From Gammaproteobacteria bacterium (lineage in GTDB: Bacteria; Pseudomonadota; Gammaproteobacteria; Pseudomonadales; Azotimanducaceae), in assembly GCA_028821515.1 (NCBI GenBank), contig JAPPGA010000034.1:62001-126000 (forward strand): a stretch of 64,000 nt of DNA. The letters are read 5' to 3'. The notes beneath the pieces are model-generated. The model saw nothing but the letters and a program-made list of their open reading frames with translations, searched no databases and was not told where the DNA came from. Below, piece after piece: positions 1 through 9,900 of this stretch (position 1 is its first letter; every line of letters starts with the position of its first letter). A program made the translations under genes and the position numbers.

Positions 1-552
1 GCGGAGCGCCCGGCACCGGAGGCGGAGGAAGGCTCACTGACCGAATCGGAACGCAGGCACGCGGCGGGCCTGATGCGCGTGAACCACGCCGGGGAGATTT
101 GCGCCCAGGCGCTGTACGAGGGGCAGGCATTGACAGCGCGCGACCCCGAAGTGCGGGAAGCGCTGAGAACGGCCGCCGGCGAAGAGAACGATCATCTCGC
201 CTGGTGCCGCGAGCGCCTGGACGAACTGGACGGCCGGCCCAGCCTGCTGGACCCGGTGTTCTATGCAGCTTCGTTCGCGCTGGGTGCCGCCGTAGGGGTC
301 TTGGGCGACAAGGTGAGCCTCGGGTTTGTCGAGGCCACGGAAGACCAGGTCAAGCGGCATCTGGACAGCCACATCCGCGATCTGCCCGAATCGGATGAAC
401 GCAGCCGGGCGATCCTTGAGGAGATGCGCGCCGACGAGTCGCGCCACGGCGAAAACGCGAGGCGGGAAGGGGGCGTGGAGTTTCCCGAACCGGTGAAGGA
501 GGCCATGACCCTGGCCTCGAAGCTCATGACCGAGTCCACTTACCGGATATAG
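1..552 (+). CDS. coq7: Coq7-family demethoxyubiquinone hydroxylase (5'-partial)
   Basis: The reading frame is open from base 1, so the true start lies upstream and only the C-terminal 183 residues are visible. The family is a membrane-associated diiron monooxygenase that hydroxylates the quinone ring late in ubiquinone synthesis. Visible signatures are the [18 protein letters not shown] block, an EENDHL segment and a late DESRHG segment; the E-x-x-H pairs are the expected iron ligands. It ends at the TAG at 550-552. The next gene is convergent, so this is the end of its transcription unit. Confidence 0.93.
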   Translation, partial: AERPAPEAEEGSLTESERRHAAGLMRVNHAGEICAQALYEGQALTARDPEVREALRTAAGEENDHLAWCRERLDELDGRPSLLDPVFYAASFALGAAVGVLGDKVSLGFVEATEDQVKRHLDSHIRDLPESDERSRAILEEMRADESRHGENARREGGVEFPEPVKEAMTLASKLMTESTYRI

Positions 553-574
553 CGCCGGCCCCAAAGACGGAGCA

Positions 575-1000
575 CTAGGGCTGCGTCCTGCGGTCGGGCG
601 TGCCGGCGCTCAGCGGCGGGTGATAGATGAGCTGCACGGAGGTGCCTTCCGGGTCCCTGCAGTAAAGGCTGCGCGCGCCGTCCCGATGCGTCTTCGGAGG
701 ATTGACGATTTCAACCTCCCTTGCGACCAGGAACGCGTGCCACGTGTCCACGTCTTCCATCCGGTCGAGGATGAACCCGATGTGATCGAGTCTCTGGTCC
801 TCTCCCGGTTCGCGCGTCCCCCGGTGTAACGCCAGGTTGTCGTTGCCGTTCGTGAGGTAGCAGTTGTCGGCGTCGGGTTGCCACTCGACACGCATGCCCA
901 TGACCTCGGTATAGAACCGCACCGTCGCTTCGAAGTTGCGCGCGAAGAGCGCTACATGGCGCAGCCCCGTCGTGGGTGGTGGCCGTCCTCCGGGGGTCAT
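575..1000 (-). CDS. VOC (glyoxalase/dioxygenase superfamily) protein
   Basis: A 141-residue single vicinal-oxygen-chelate domain. The start chosen is the ATG at 1000-998 (MTPGGRPPP), because the family fold begins just after it at GLRHVALFARN; upstream in-frame sequence is low-complexity. Candidate metal ligands are the His of LRHVALF and the His of LDHIGFIL. The usual closing Glu is Gln here (SVQLIYHP), so metal binding or chemistry may differ from glyoxalase I. Its start overlaps the stop of the OsmC gene by 3 bp (ATGA), so the two are probably translationally coupled. The substrate is unknown. Confidence 0.85.
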   Translation of the reverse strand: MTPGGRPPPTTGLRHVALFARNFEATVRFYTEVMGMRVEWQPDADNCYLTNGNDNLALHRGTREPGEDQRLDHIGFILDRMEDVDTWHAFLVAREVEIVNPPKTHRDGARSLYCRDPEGTSVQLIYHPPLSAGTPDRRTQP

Positions 1001-1446
1001 TCGAGTTCGAACCCGTGCGTTACCGTGACGCCGGCGCGCTGCAGCATGATCGAGGCGGAGCAATACCTGGTCGCGGAAAGCTCCACGGCGCGTGCGACCT
1101 TGCGCTCCGTCAGTCCCTCGCCTGCCAGGGTGAACTGGATGTGGACATCCGTGAAGACTTTCGGGTCCGCCTCGGCGCGCTCCGCTGTCACGCGCGTCTC
1201 GCACCTGGACACCCGGGCTCGTCCCCGCCGCAGGATGTGCACTACGTCGAACGCCGTGCATCCTCCGACGCCGAGGAGCATCAGTTCCATCGGCCGCGCC
1301 CCGGCGTTCTTACCGCCCAGTTCAGGTGGTCCATCGATGATGACTTCGTGGCCGCTGTCCGCGCGGGCGGAGAACACCACGTCTCTTTGCCAGGCGATGT
1401 TTGCTTCCACTGCTGCGGTCCATCGTCGTGTCTGAAGGGCGGTCAA
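997..1446 (-). CDS. OsmC/YhfA-family protein
   Basis: A 149-residue OsmC-like protein. OsmC/Ohr proteins are thiol peroxidases, or, in the YhfA branch, proteins of unclear function. The two family cysteines are present: Cys63 in GVGGCTAFD and Cys129 in ATRYCSAS. The central helix with PMELMLLGVGG is typical. It is the first gene of a two-gene operon with the VOC protein, joined by an ATGA overlap. The start may lie slightly downstream, because the first 10 residues are not conserved-looking. A role in organic peroxide handling is family knowledge, not shown here. Confidence 0.88.
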   Translation of the reverse strand: MTALQTRRWTAAVEANIAWQRDVVFSARADSGHEVIIDGPPELGGKNAGARPMELMLLGVGGCTAFDVVHILRRGRARVSRCETRVTAERAEADPKVFTDVHIQFTLAGEGLTERKVARAVELSATRYCSASIMLQRAGVTVTHGFELE

Positions 1447-1522
1447 TTCTGTCCAAAAAACGCAGCCGATGCGACGTGCCTCTTTGCTATGTTCTGTCCG
1501 TCACGTTTTTGGGGACCCGGGC

Positions 1523-2236
1523 ATGCGGTGGTTTGCGGGCACCAGCGGCTACAGCTACAAGGAATGGAAAGGCGTCTTCTACCCGGAGACGATCGCGCCG
1601 GCGGACATGTTGGCCTACTACGGCCGGCAACTGCCCGCGGTCGAGATAAACAACACGTTCTACAGGATGCCGCGAACCCACGTGCTGGAGAGCTGGCGCG
1701 ACGCCGTTCCGGAAGAGTTCCGTTTCGTCATCAAGGCGTCGCGGCGAATCACGCACCAGGCCAGGCTCGACGACGACGGCGCGTTTCTTGCCGAACGCGT
1801 CGCGAAGCTCGAAGACCGGCTGGGCTGCGTGCTGTTCCAGTTGCCTCCCTACCTGCGCAAGAACGTCGAAAGGCTCGACACGTTCCTATCCGGGTGGCCG
1901 AGAGAACTTCCTGCCGCGTTCGAGTTCCGCCACGTCTCGTGGTTCGATGAAGAGGTCATGGATGCATTGCGCGGGCACGGCGCCGCGATATGCGTCTCGG
2001 ACGATGGCAAGATGGCGTTGCCGGCCGTCCTCGCGACGACCGATTGGATTTACTTTCGCCTGCGCCGGGAGTCCTACGATGAAGTCGCGCTCGCGCAGTG
2101 GCTGGCCCGGGCCGCTGAGGTTGAGGCAGAGGCGCGCCACGGATTCGCGTTCTTCAAGCACGAGGACGCCGGGGCGGGGCCGAAGTTGGCCAGGGCCTTC
2201 CTGGAACTGGCAGACCGGAGTCAGGTTACCGCGTGA
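1523..2236 (+). CDS. DUF72 (YecE-like) protein
   Basis: A 237-residue DUF72 protein. The start at 1523 is chosen because the family N-terminus is M-R-W-F-A-G-T-S-G-Y-S-Y-K-E-W; 18 further residues could be read upstream but match nothing. Further signatures are VEINNTFYRMP and a C-terminal FFKHEDAGAGPKLA segment (the family's F-x-N-H/KH-E region). The fold is TIM-barrel-like. The biochemical function is not established for the family. It is divergent from the OsmC/VOC pair. Confidence 0.9.
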   Translation: MRWFAGTSGYSYKEWKGVFYPETIAPADMLAYYGRQLPAVEINNTFYRMPRTHVLESWRDAVPEEFRFVIKASRRITHQARLDDDGAFLAERVAKLEDRLGCVLFQLPPYLRKNVERLDTFLSGWPRELPAAFEFRHVSWFDEEVMDALRGHGAAICVSDDGKMALPAVLATTDWIYFRLRRESYDEVALAQWLARAAEVEAEARHGFAFFKHEDAGAGPKLARAFLELADRSQVTA

Positions 2237-2756
2237 CAGCAGGCATGCCCTGGGGAGAGCACATGGCAACCGGCGATCGGAATTTGTTCGTCGTCGTCGC
2301 TCGCGACGTATTCATGCGCTTCTGTACACGGAGTGCAAGAGTCGTCAGAAGTATGCACGGTCCCTGACCCACACGACTGCGGCCCTCGTATCTTTGGGCT
2401 CTTTGGGCGGGGGAGGGCAAGCGTGTTGGGCGTCACTCGCGGCGATCCCGTCCGCTGCACGCTGTTCCAGAAATCATGGACGAAACGCCGCATCGGACGG
2501 CGATGGTTGCCGTGAAGCCCTGTTGTGTCGAGTCGCGTCATGGGTACATTCGCCTGGTTCAGGTGGTCGTTTGCAACCGTGCCGGGGAACGGTTTGCCAC
2601 GCTCCGTATATGGGGTTTGAATGCCGTCAATTCAACCCGTCCGCCTGGCATTTGGTGACGGGTCCTCCGGACATTGACGGCGAGCGAGCCACGGTCCGGG
2701 AGCGGCATCCCTGCACGAGAGAGCGACCCCGATGGCGCCGGCCGTGGGGCGCTGTT
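2237..2756. other. 520-bp intergenic region
   Basis: I see no convincing gene here. Short open frames on both strands lack recognisable domains, and the stretch is lower in coding signal than its neighbours. It presumably holds the promoter of the exported protein that follows. Confidence 0.4.
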
Positions 2757-2768
2757 ATGGTGCATGGC

Positions 2769-3473
2769 ATGAGATTGGCGTCTGTGGGATTCGCATGTGT
2801 GCTCGTGGCGTTCGCGGCACACGGCGAGGTGCGGAATCCAGACGAGGTGATTGCCGTGGTCCTCGGCCAGGAAATCACCGTCGAAGATGCCAGGGGGTCG
2901 CCCATAACCAGTCTGATTGGCGATCCGCTGATGGAGAAATTCGCCGAGGACAACGACGTTCAACCCACCGAAGAAGAACTGACCCAGTTCGCTGAGGGGA
3001 TGCTCGGCATGCAGCAGGACAGCCTGTCCGAGTTGGAGAGCCGCAGGGCCGAACTCGAAAAGTCCCTTGACGGGACCCTGGGTGCGGAAGAGCGCAAGGA
3101 GACCGAAGCCCATCTTGAGAGCGTCGTGACGGCTCTGGACTCAATGTCCCAGACCCAATGGGCTGCGAATACGGATGTGGTTCGGTCGGTCGCAGTGCGG
3201 TGGGTCCAGCGCTGGAAGATACTGAACGCGCTCTACGAGGAATACGGCGGTCGTGTGATCTTTCAGCAGGCGGGTTTCGAACCGTTCGACGCCGTGCGCG
3301 ACTTCCTCGAAGAGCGGGAGGATCAAGGCGATTTCACGATCCTCGACCAGGATTACGAGGACGAGTTCTGGCAATACTGGCGAAAAGACCCGTTGGGTGT
3401 TGTCCCCGAAGAGAAGGCGAATGAGTTGATGCGTACGCCTGTCTGGCTGATGGAGAGACCGGTCGATTACTAG
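2769..3473 (+). CDS. Exported acidic protein of unknown function
   Basis: A 234-residue protein I do not recognise. It begins with a clear Sec signal peptide (MRLASVGFACVLVAFAAHGE), which is why ATG 2769 is preferred over the in-frame ATG at 2757. The mature part starts with RNPDEVIAVVLGQEITVED, which loosely recalls the N-terminal segment of SurA/parvulin-type periplasmic folding factors. It continues with a charged, helical, probably coiled-coil stretch (residues about 60-130). No parvulin domain is visible. Periplasmic location is inferred. Confidence 0.75.
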   Translation: MRLASVGFACVLVAFAAHGEVRNPDEVIAVVLGQEITVEDARGSPITSLIGDPLMEKFAEDNDVQPTEEELTQFAEGMLGMQQDSLSELESRRAELEKSLDGTLGAEERKETEAHLESVVTALDSMSQTQWAANTDVVRSVAVRWVQRWKILNALYEEYGGRVIFQQAGFEPFDAVRDFLEEREDQGDFTILDQDYEDEFWQYWRKDPLGVVPEEKANELMRTPVWLMERPVDY

Positions 3474-3537
3474 CCGATTTGTGGTCCATTGTCGGTACGC
3501 CGTAACCTACGCGGCTTGATCCGGAATGGAGCCGACC

Positions 3538-4320
3538 ATGGGCGTGGAAACTTCGCTGTTTGACTTGACGGGCCGCGTTGCGCTCTTGACGGGCGCGTCC
3601 AAGGGGATGGGCCTCAGCATGGCGGAGGGGCTGGCGCAGCACGGCGCCAGGGTTGTCGTGTCGAGCCGCAAGATCGAGCAATGCGAAGCGGCGGTGGAGC
3701 AGATCAACGGCAAATGCGGGGAGGGGTCGGCCATCGCCGTCGCCTGCAACGTCGGCTACAAGGATCAACTGGAAGCGCTCGTCGACGAGACCCGGGGCCG
3801 TCTCGGCCCCATCGATATCCTGGTCGCCAACGCCGGCGTAAACCCCTTCTACGGTCCGATGTCCGAGATTCCGGACTCGGCGTTCGACAAGATCATGGAA
3901 ACCAACGTGCGCTCCAACCACTGGCTGTGCCGGATGGTTGCGCCCGACATGGCCGGAAACGGCGGGGGCAGCATGATGATCACTTCCTCCACCGGCGCGT
4001 TCTCCGCCTCGGCGAACCTCGGCACCTACGCCATCTCGAAACTCGCCGACATCGCCCTGGTGCGCAATCTCGCGCTCGAATATGGACCGTCCGGCGTGCG
4101 TGTGAACGCGATCTGTCCGGGCGTCGTCAAGACGGACTTTGCGAGGGCCCTGTGGGACAACCCCGACGCGCAACGCAACGCCCGGACCAATGTCCCGTTG
4201 CGGCGATACGGCGAACCCGAAGACCTGAAGGGCATCGCCGTTTTCCTGGCGTCCGATGCCAGCGCCTACATCACGGGCCAGGCCATCGCGGTGTGCGGCG
4301 GCACGCATATGTGGCCATAG
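3538..4320 (+). CDS. SDR-family oxidoreductase
   Basis: A 260-residue classical short-chain dehydrogenase. It has the NAD(P)-binding TGASKGMG motif, the NAG motif (LVANAGV) and a Ser/Tyr/Lys catalytic set (TSS...YAISK). The C-terminal SDASAYITGQAI segment is typical of 3-oxoacyl-ACP-reductase-like SDRs. ATG 3538 is preferred because GGAG sits 5-6 bases upstream; an earlier ATG at 3526 is in frame. The substrate cannot be read from the sequence. Confidence 0.9.
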   Translation: MGVETSLFDLTGRVALLTGASKGMGLSMAEGLAQHGARVVVSSRKIEQCEAAVEQINGKCGEGSAIAVACNVGYKDQLEALVDETRGRLGPIDILVANAGVNPFYGPMSEIPDSAFDKIMETNVRSNHWLCRMVAPDMAGNGGGSMMITSSTGAFSASANLGTYAISKLADIALVRNLALEYGPSGVRVNAICPGVVKTDFARALWDNPDAQRNARTNVPLRRYGEPEDLKGIAVFLASDASAYITGQAIAVCGGTHMWP

Positions 4321-4363
4321 CCCACGCGTGGGCCGACCAGCCTGCGGGGCCGGCCGGGTCGGC
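4320..4363. terminator. Palindromes after the SDR stop
   Basis: A perfect 14-bp palindrome (GCCCACGCGTGGGC, 4320-4333) begins on the last base of the SDR stop codon. It is followed by a GCCGACC/GGTCGGC stem (4332-4338 with 4357-4363). There is no strong T-run, so intrinsic termination is only a guess. Confidence 0.3.
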
Positions 4364-4377
4364 GTTAGTATTCGCCT

Positions 4378-6699
4378 ATGGCGGTACGCGGCTTCATATT
4401 GCAGGCGAGCTACCGGATTCGCGAGCGCGTCCCCGTCGTACACCTGTTCGGCCGCCTGGAAGGGGGCGGCACCTTCCTCGTGCGCGACCACCGCAGGACC
4501 CCGAGCTTCTACGTCGCGGCGTCGGATGCGGCGCGGTCGCGTGAACTCGGCGCGACGCGCCAGTGCGAGACGCCGAAGCGGACCTTCGCAGGCGCTCCCG
4601 TCACGCGCATCGATGTCCAGACGCCGCCCGACGCGCCGGTCCTGCGAGACCGCCTGCACGCCAATGGCATCCATACGTTCGAGGCGGATGTCCGTTTCGC
4701 CGTGCGGTTCCTTATCGACCACAACATCCGGGGCGGCCTCGAGATAGAGGGAGTTGCCCAGCGCGGCGAGGGCGTCGACTGGATATTCGACGATCCGGAG
4801 ATCGGGCCCGCCGAGGTCGAGGTCGAGCCAGGAGTCCTGTCATTCGACATCGAGACCGATCCGAAGGCACAGAGACTGTTGGCCATTTCGCTTTACGCCG
4901 CCGGCGTCGACGAGGTCTACATCGTCGACTCCAGCGGCCGAGAGATGCCCGAACACGCCATCGCCTGCGCGGACGAAAGCGAAGGCCTGGCAGCGTTCTG
5001 CCGACGCGTCGCCGAACTCGACCCGGACATCCTCACGGGCTGGAACGTCGTCGACTTCGACCTGCGCGTCCTGTCGCGTATCGCCGCACGGTTGAAGCAA
5101 CCGTTTGACCTCGGACGCGAACCGGGCAACGTGAGGATCCGGCCCGCCCAGGGCTATTTCGGCAGCGGGCAGGCAACGATTCCGGGACGCCTCGTGCTCG
5201 ACGGCATGGACCTCGTGCGCGGCGCGTTCGCACGCTTCGACGACTACTCCCTCGATGCGGTCTCCCGCTCGGTTCTCGGCGAGGGCAAGGCCGTCGAGGG
5301 CGATGTCCGGGACCGTGCCGGGGAGATCATCCGCCGGTACCGGACAGACCTTCCGGGATTCGCGCTGTATGCCCGCACCGATGCCCGCCTCGTCCTCGAA
5401 ATCATCGAACAGATGCGGCTGGTCCCGTTGGCCCTCGCTCGCAGCCGGCTCACCGGGATGCAGCCGGATCGCGTCTCCGCCAGCATCGCCTCGTTCGACT
5501 TCGTCTACCTGGCGGAACTCCACAAGCGGGACATCGTGGCGCCTTCCGTGCGATCGGGAGACGCGCGCGTCTCGGCCTCCCAGGCGGGCGGCCATGTGCT
5601 TGAACCCAAGACCGGCCTGCACAGGAACGTCTGGGTGTTCGACTTCAAGAGCCTGTATCCGAGCGTCATGCGCACGTTCAATATCGACCCGCTCGGGTTC
5701 GTTGCGGGCACCGGTACCGGTGAAAAAGTGATCCTGACCGTAACCGGCGCCGCATTTCGCCGTGACGACGCGATCCTCCCGCGGATGCTCGACCGCCTGG
5801 CCGAGGCCCGCGAAGTGGCGAAAGGCGCTGACGACGACATCGCTTCGCAGGCGATCAAGATCCTCATGAACTCCTTCTATGGCGTTCTCGGAACGCCCGC
5901 CTGCCGGTTCCACAATCCCGCCATCGCGAACGCGATCACCGGGCAAAGCCGGCACTTCCTGCTGTGGTCCAAGACCTGGTTCGAGGACCGGGGTTTCGAT
6001 GTCCTTTACGGCGATACGGACAGCCTGTTCGTATTTTCCGGTCTCGCCGACCCCATTGGGGCACAGGATCGCGGTGGGGACCTCGTGCGGGAGATCAACG
6101 CGGCGATCGCGGACTACGTGCGTGAAAAGTGGAACGTCGAGAGCCGGCTCGAACTGGAGTTCGAGAAGCTCTACACGCGGTTGTTCCTGCCGTCCGTGCG
6201 GCACGGTTCGGCCGGCGCGCGCAAGCGCTATACCGGCGTGCGACACGGTGGCGACACGGTCGAGTTCGTCGGCATGGAAGTGGTGCGCCGCGACTGGACG
6301 GATCTCGCAAAAACGGTGCAGCGGGAACTGTATGCACGGTTGTTCGCCGATGCGCCGGTGGACGACTACCTGGCCCAGGTCGTGCGCGACCTGCGCTCCG
6401 GCAGCTTCGACGAGGCGCTGGTCTACCGGAAGGGACTGCGAAAGAGACTCCAGGACTACACGGCGAATACCCCGCCGCACGTTGCCGCCGCCCGCAAGTC
6501 CCGCTCGGACCCCGGACGCCTGATCTCGTACGTCATGACCCGGAACGGCCCTGAGCCCCTCGACAACATCACCGCCGATCTCGACCGCGAGCACTACGTG
6601 CAAAGACAGGTGCGCCCGGTAGCGGAACCCGTGCTCGACACGTTCGGACTGTCGTTCGAGCAGGCCATCGGCGACGACCGGCAGATGGAACTGTTCTGA
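4378..6699 (+). CDS. polB: DNA polymerase II (family B)
   Basis: 773 residues, close to the E. coli Pol II length of 783. The 3'-5' exonuclease ExoI motif is FDIETD (Asp157, Glu159). Polymerase motif A is DFKSLYPS (Asp422) and motif C is YGDTDS (Asp546, Asp548). Pol II acts in replication restart and translesion synthesis and is SOS-induced in E. coli. I see no obvious LexA box in the 57 bp upstream. All catalytic residues are intact. Confidence 0.95.
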   Translation: MAVRGFILQASYRIRERVPVVHLFGRLEGGGTFLVRDHRRTPSFYVAASDAARSRELGATRQCETPKRTFAGAPVTRIDVQTPPDAPVLRDRLHANGIHTFEADVRFAVRFLIDHNIRGGLEIEGVAQRGEGVDWIFDDPEIGPAEVEVEPGVLSFDIETDPKAQRLLAISLYAAGVDEVYIVDSSGREMPEHAIACADESEGLAAFCRRVAELDPDILTGWNVVDFDLRVLSRIAARLKQPFDLGREPGNVRIRPAQGYFGSGQATIPGRLVLDGMDLVRGAFARFDDYSLDAVSRSVLGEGKAVEGDVRDRAGEIIRRYRTDLPGFALYARTDARLVLEIIEQMRLVPLALARSRLTGMQPDRVSASIASFDFVYLAELHKRDIVAPSVRSGDARVSASQAGGHVLEPKTGLHRNVWVFDFKSLYPSVMRTFNIDPLGFVAGTGTGEKVILTVTGAAFRRDDAILPRMLDRLAEAREVAKGADDDIASQAIKILMNSFYGVLGTPACRFHNPAIANAITGQSRHFLLWSKTWFEDRGFDVLYGDTDSLFVFSGLADPIGAQDRGGDLVREINAAIADYVREKWNVESRLELEFEKLYTRLFLPSVRHGSAGARKRYTGVRHGGDTVEFVGMEVVRRDWTDLAKTVQRELYARLFADAPVDDYLAQVVRDLRSGSFDEALVYRKGLRKRLQDYTANTPPHVAAARKSRSDPGRLISYVMTRNGPEPLDNITADLDREHYVQRQVRPVAEPVLDTFGLSFEQAIGDDRQMELF

Positions 6700-6838
6700 C
6701 ACGCCTGGCGGGGTGACCGCCGGGCAAGTGCGCTGAAACGGCCGGGCCTGTCCGAACCCCGGACAGCCCTGACGCGTTCTTTCTGAAAGCGTATTCCGAC
6801 GCGATACGTCATTCGCGTTTCCGACGGCGAAAAGCCGC

Positions 6839-6867
6839 AAAACCCAACACGAGTATGTAGGGGTTTT
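6839..6867. terminator. Possible hairpin between polB and the RHS gene
   Basis: AAAACCC (6839-6845) pairs with GGGTTTT (6861-6867) around a 15-base loop, then TCTCT. It could end polB transcripts or lie in the RHS leader. The arms are short. Confidence 0.3.
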
Positions 6868-6957
6868 CTCTGGTTCCGACGCTCAAGCCCTTCGCAGAAT
6901 GCCCGCCGATCCCCGGCTCCGCGCGGTGCGGGCCGGACGAACGGACGGAGCAAGACC

Positions 6958-9900
6958 TTGGCAGGAAAACCCAACAGAACAAGCAGGATCGCCCGCTTCG
7001 CGGGCCTCGCGATAACAGTCGCCGGCATGGCGTTCGCGACAGCGTCGTGGGCAGGCATCACGTCGAGTGAGAACCCGTCGACCGACGGCAGCTACACGAT
7101 CTCGTGGTCGGCGGTCCCCAACGCGCACAGCCACCAGTTGTACGAGGACGGCACCCTCGTCTATGACAGTACCGGGACCTCGTGGTCGGCCAGCGGAAAG
7201 GCTGCCGGGGATTACGAGTACACCGTCGGCTACTGCGAGTACATCTTCGACGAGGAGATGTGCTTCGGGTCAGGTTACACGGCGCTGACCGTGACCGTGT
7301 CGCCTCCGGCTCCGGGAGCGCCGACGCTGACGGCGCCGGCGACGGACGCGGACGGAAGCTACACGGTGAGTTGGACGGCCTCGACGGGGGCGAGTTCTTA
7401 CAAGCTGGAGGAGAAGCCCGCCGGTGGGTCGTTCTCGAGTGCCTACGACGGTGCCAAAAGGTCCCACAAGATCACGGGCAAGACTGCAGGAATCTACGAG
7501 TACCGGGTCCAGGCTTGCGCAGGATCGGACAACTGCGGCGACTGGTCGTCGACGAAGACGACGAAGGTGCCGCCGGGGAAGCCGACGCTGACGGTGCCGG
7601 CGACGGACTCGGACGGCGACTACACGGTGTCATGGACGGCCCCCTCCGGAGCGACGAGCTACGAGCTGGAGGAGAAGCCGGCTGGCGGATCGTTCTCAAG
7701 CGCCTATGACGGCGACGGCACGTCGCAGGAGATCGAGGACAACACGCCGGGGATCTACACATACCGGGTGCGGGCGTGTGCAGGATCGGGCAACTGTGGC
7801 CGCTGGTCGTCGACGAAGACGACGAAGGTGCCGCCGGGGAAGCCGACGCTGACGGTGCCGGCGACGGACTCGGACGGCGACTACACGGTGTCATGGACGG
7901 CCCCCTCCGGAGCGACGAGCTACGAGCTGGAGGAGAAGCCGGCTGGCGGATCGTTCTCAAGCGCCTATGACGGCGACGGCACGTCGCAGGAGATCGAGGA
8001 CAACACGCCGGGGATCTACACATACCGGGTGCGGGCGTGTGCAGGATCGGGCAACTGTGGCCGCTGGTCGTCGACGAAGACGACGAAGGTGCCGCCGGGG
8101 AAGCCGACGCTGACGGTGCCGGCGACGGACTCGGACGGCGACTATACGGTGTCATGGACGGCCCCCTCCGGAGCGACGAGCTACGAGCTGGAAGAGAAGC
8201 CGGCTGGCGGGAGGTTCGCCAACGTCTACGACGGCGACAGCACTTCGGAGTCGATCTCGGACAAGCCCGATGGGACGTACAGCTACCGGGCTCGCGCGTG
8301 CGCTGGGACGGGAAACTGCAGCGATTGGTCGTCGACCGAGTCGGTAGCAGTGGAGCGGCCGCCGGGCGCGCCGACGCTGACGGTTCCGGCCACGGACTCC
8401 GACGGCAGGTACAAGGTGTCGTGGACGAGCGTGTCTGGATCGACAAGCTACGAGTTGGAGGAGAAGCCCGCCGGCGGATCGTTCTCGAACGTCTATGATG
8501 GCGGCAAAACATCCAAGACGATCACCGGCAAGGCCGACGGCACGTACAGCTACCGTGTGCGCGCGTGCAAGAGCACATGCGGCAGTTGGTCATCGACCGA
8601 GTCCGTGGTCGTGGAGCACCCGCCGGGCGCGCCGACGCTGACGGTTCCGGCCACGGACTCCGATGGCGACTACACGGTGTCGTGGACCAGCCCGCCCGGG
8701 GCCACGAGCTACAAGCTGGAGGAGAAGTCCGGGAGCGGGAATTTCGCCAACGTCTACAGCGGCGCCAACACCTCGGCGTCGATCTCGGACAAGGCCGACG
8801 GCACGTACAGCTACCGCGTGCGCGCGTGCAACAGCACCTGCGGCAGTTGGTCGTCTACGAAGTCGGTGGTGGTGGAGCATCCGCCAGCGGCGCCGACGCT
8901 GACGGTACCGGCCACGGACTCCGATGGCGACTACACGGTGTCGTGGACGAGCCCCTCCGGAGCCACTAGCTACAAGCTGGAGGAGAAGTCCGGGAGCGGA
9001 AACTTCGCCAACATCTACAGCGGAAGCGACACTTCAAGGAACATCAAGGGCAAGGCCGACGGCACGTACAGCTACCGCGTGCGGGCGTGCAACAGCACAT
9101 GCGGCAGTTGGTCGTCTACGAAATCGGTGGTCGTGGAGCATCCACCAGCGGCGCCGACGCTGACGGTTCCGACGACCGACCGGGATGGCGACTACACGGT
9201 GTCGTGGACGAGCGTTTCCGGAGCCACGAGCTACAAACTGGAGGAGAAGTCCGGGAGCGGGAGCTTCGCCAACATCTACAGCGGAAGCGACACTTCAAGG
9301 AGTATCACGGACAAGGCCGACGGCGCATACAGCTACCGGGTGCGTGCATGCACCAGCACCTGCGGCGACTGGTCTTCGACCGCGACCGTTAACGTAGTAA
9401 GCGACCTCAGGGCCAGTCCGAACCCGTCGGCGGACGGCAGCTACACGGTGTCCTGGACGCCGATTCCCAACGCGGAGAGCTATCAGCTGTACGAGGACGG
9501 CACGCTGGTCTATGACAGCACGGGGACCACGTGGTCCTTCAGCGGCAAGGTGGCGGGCAGCTACGAGTACACCCTCGAGTTCTGCGAACTGATCTTCGAC
9601 GAGGAGCATTGCGACCTTCCGTCGGGCTACGAGTCACTGACGGTGACCGTCACGACGCCACCGTTGGCGCCGACGCTGACGGTCCCGGCCACGGATGCCG
9701 ACGGCAGCTACACGGCGAGCTGGACGGAGTCGGCGGGGGCGACCTCGTACAAGCTGGAGGAGAAGGCTGCCGGCGGGTCGTTCTCGAACGTCTATGACGG
9801 CGCGAACAGGTCCCACGGAATCTCGGGCAAGGCCGTGGGAATCTACATGTATCGGGTCCAGGCGTGCGCCGGATCGGACAATTGCGGCGACTGGTCGGAG

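Noticed and set aside
2221..2541. Minus-strand open frame of 106 codons in the 2.2-2.8 kb gap
   Set aside because: No recognisable domain, odd composition and no ribosome site; treated as chance.
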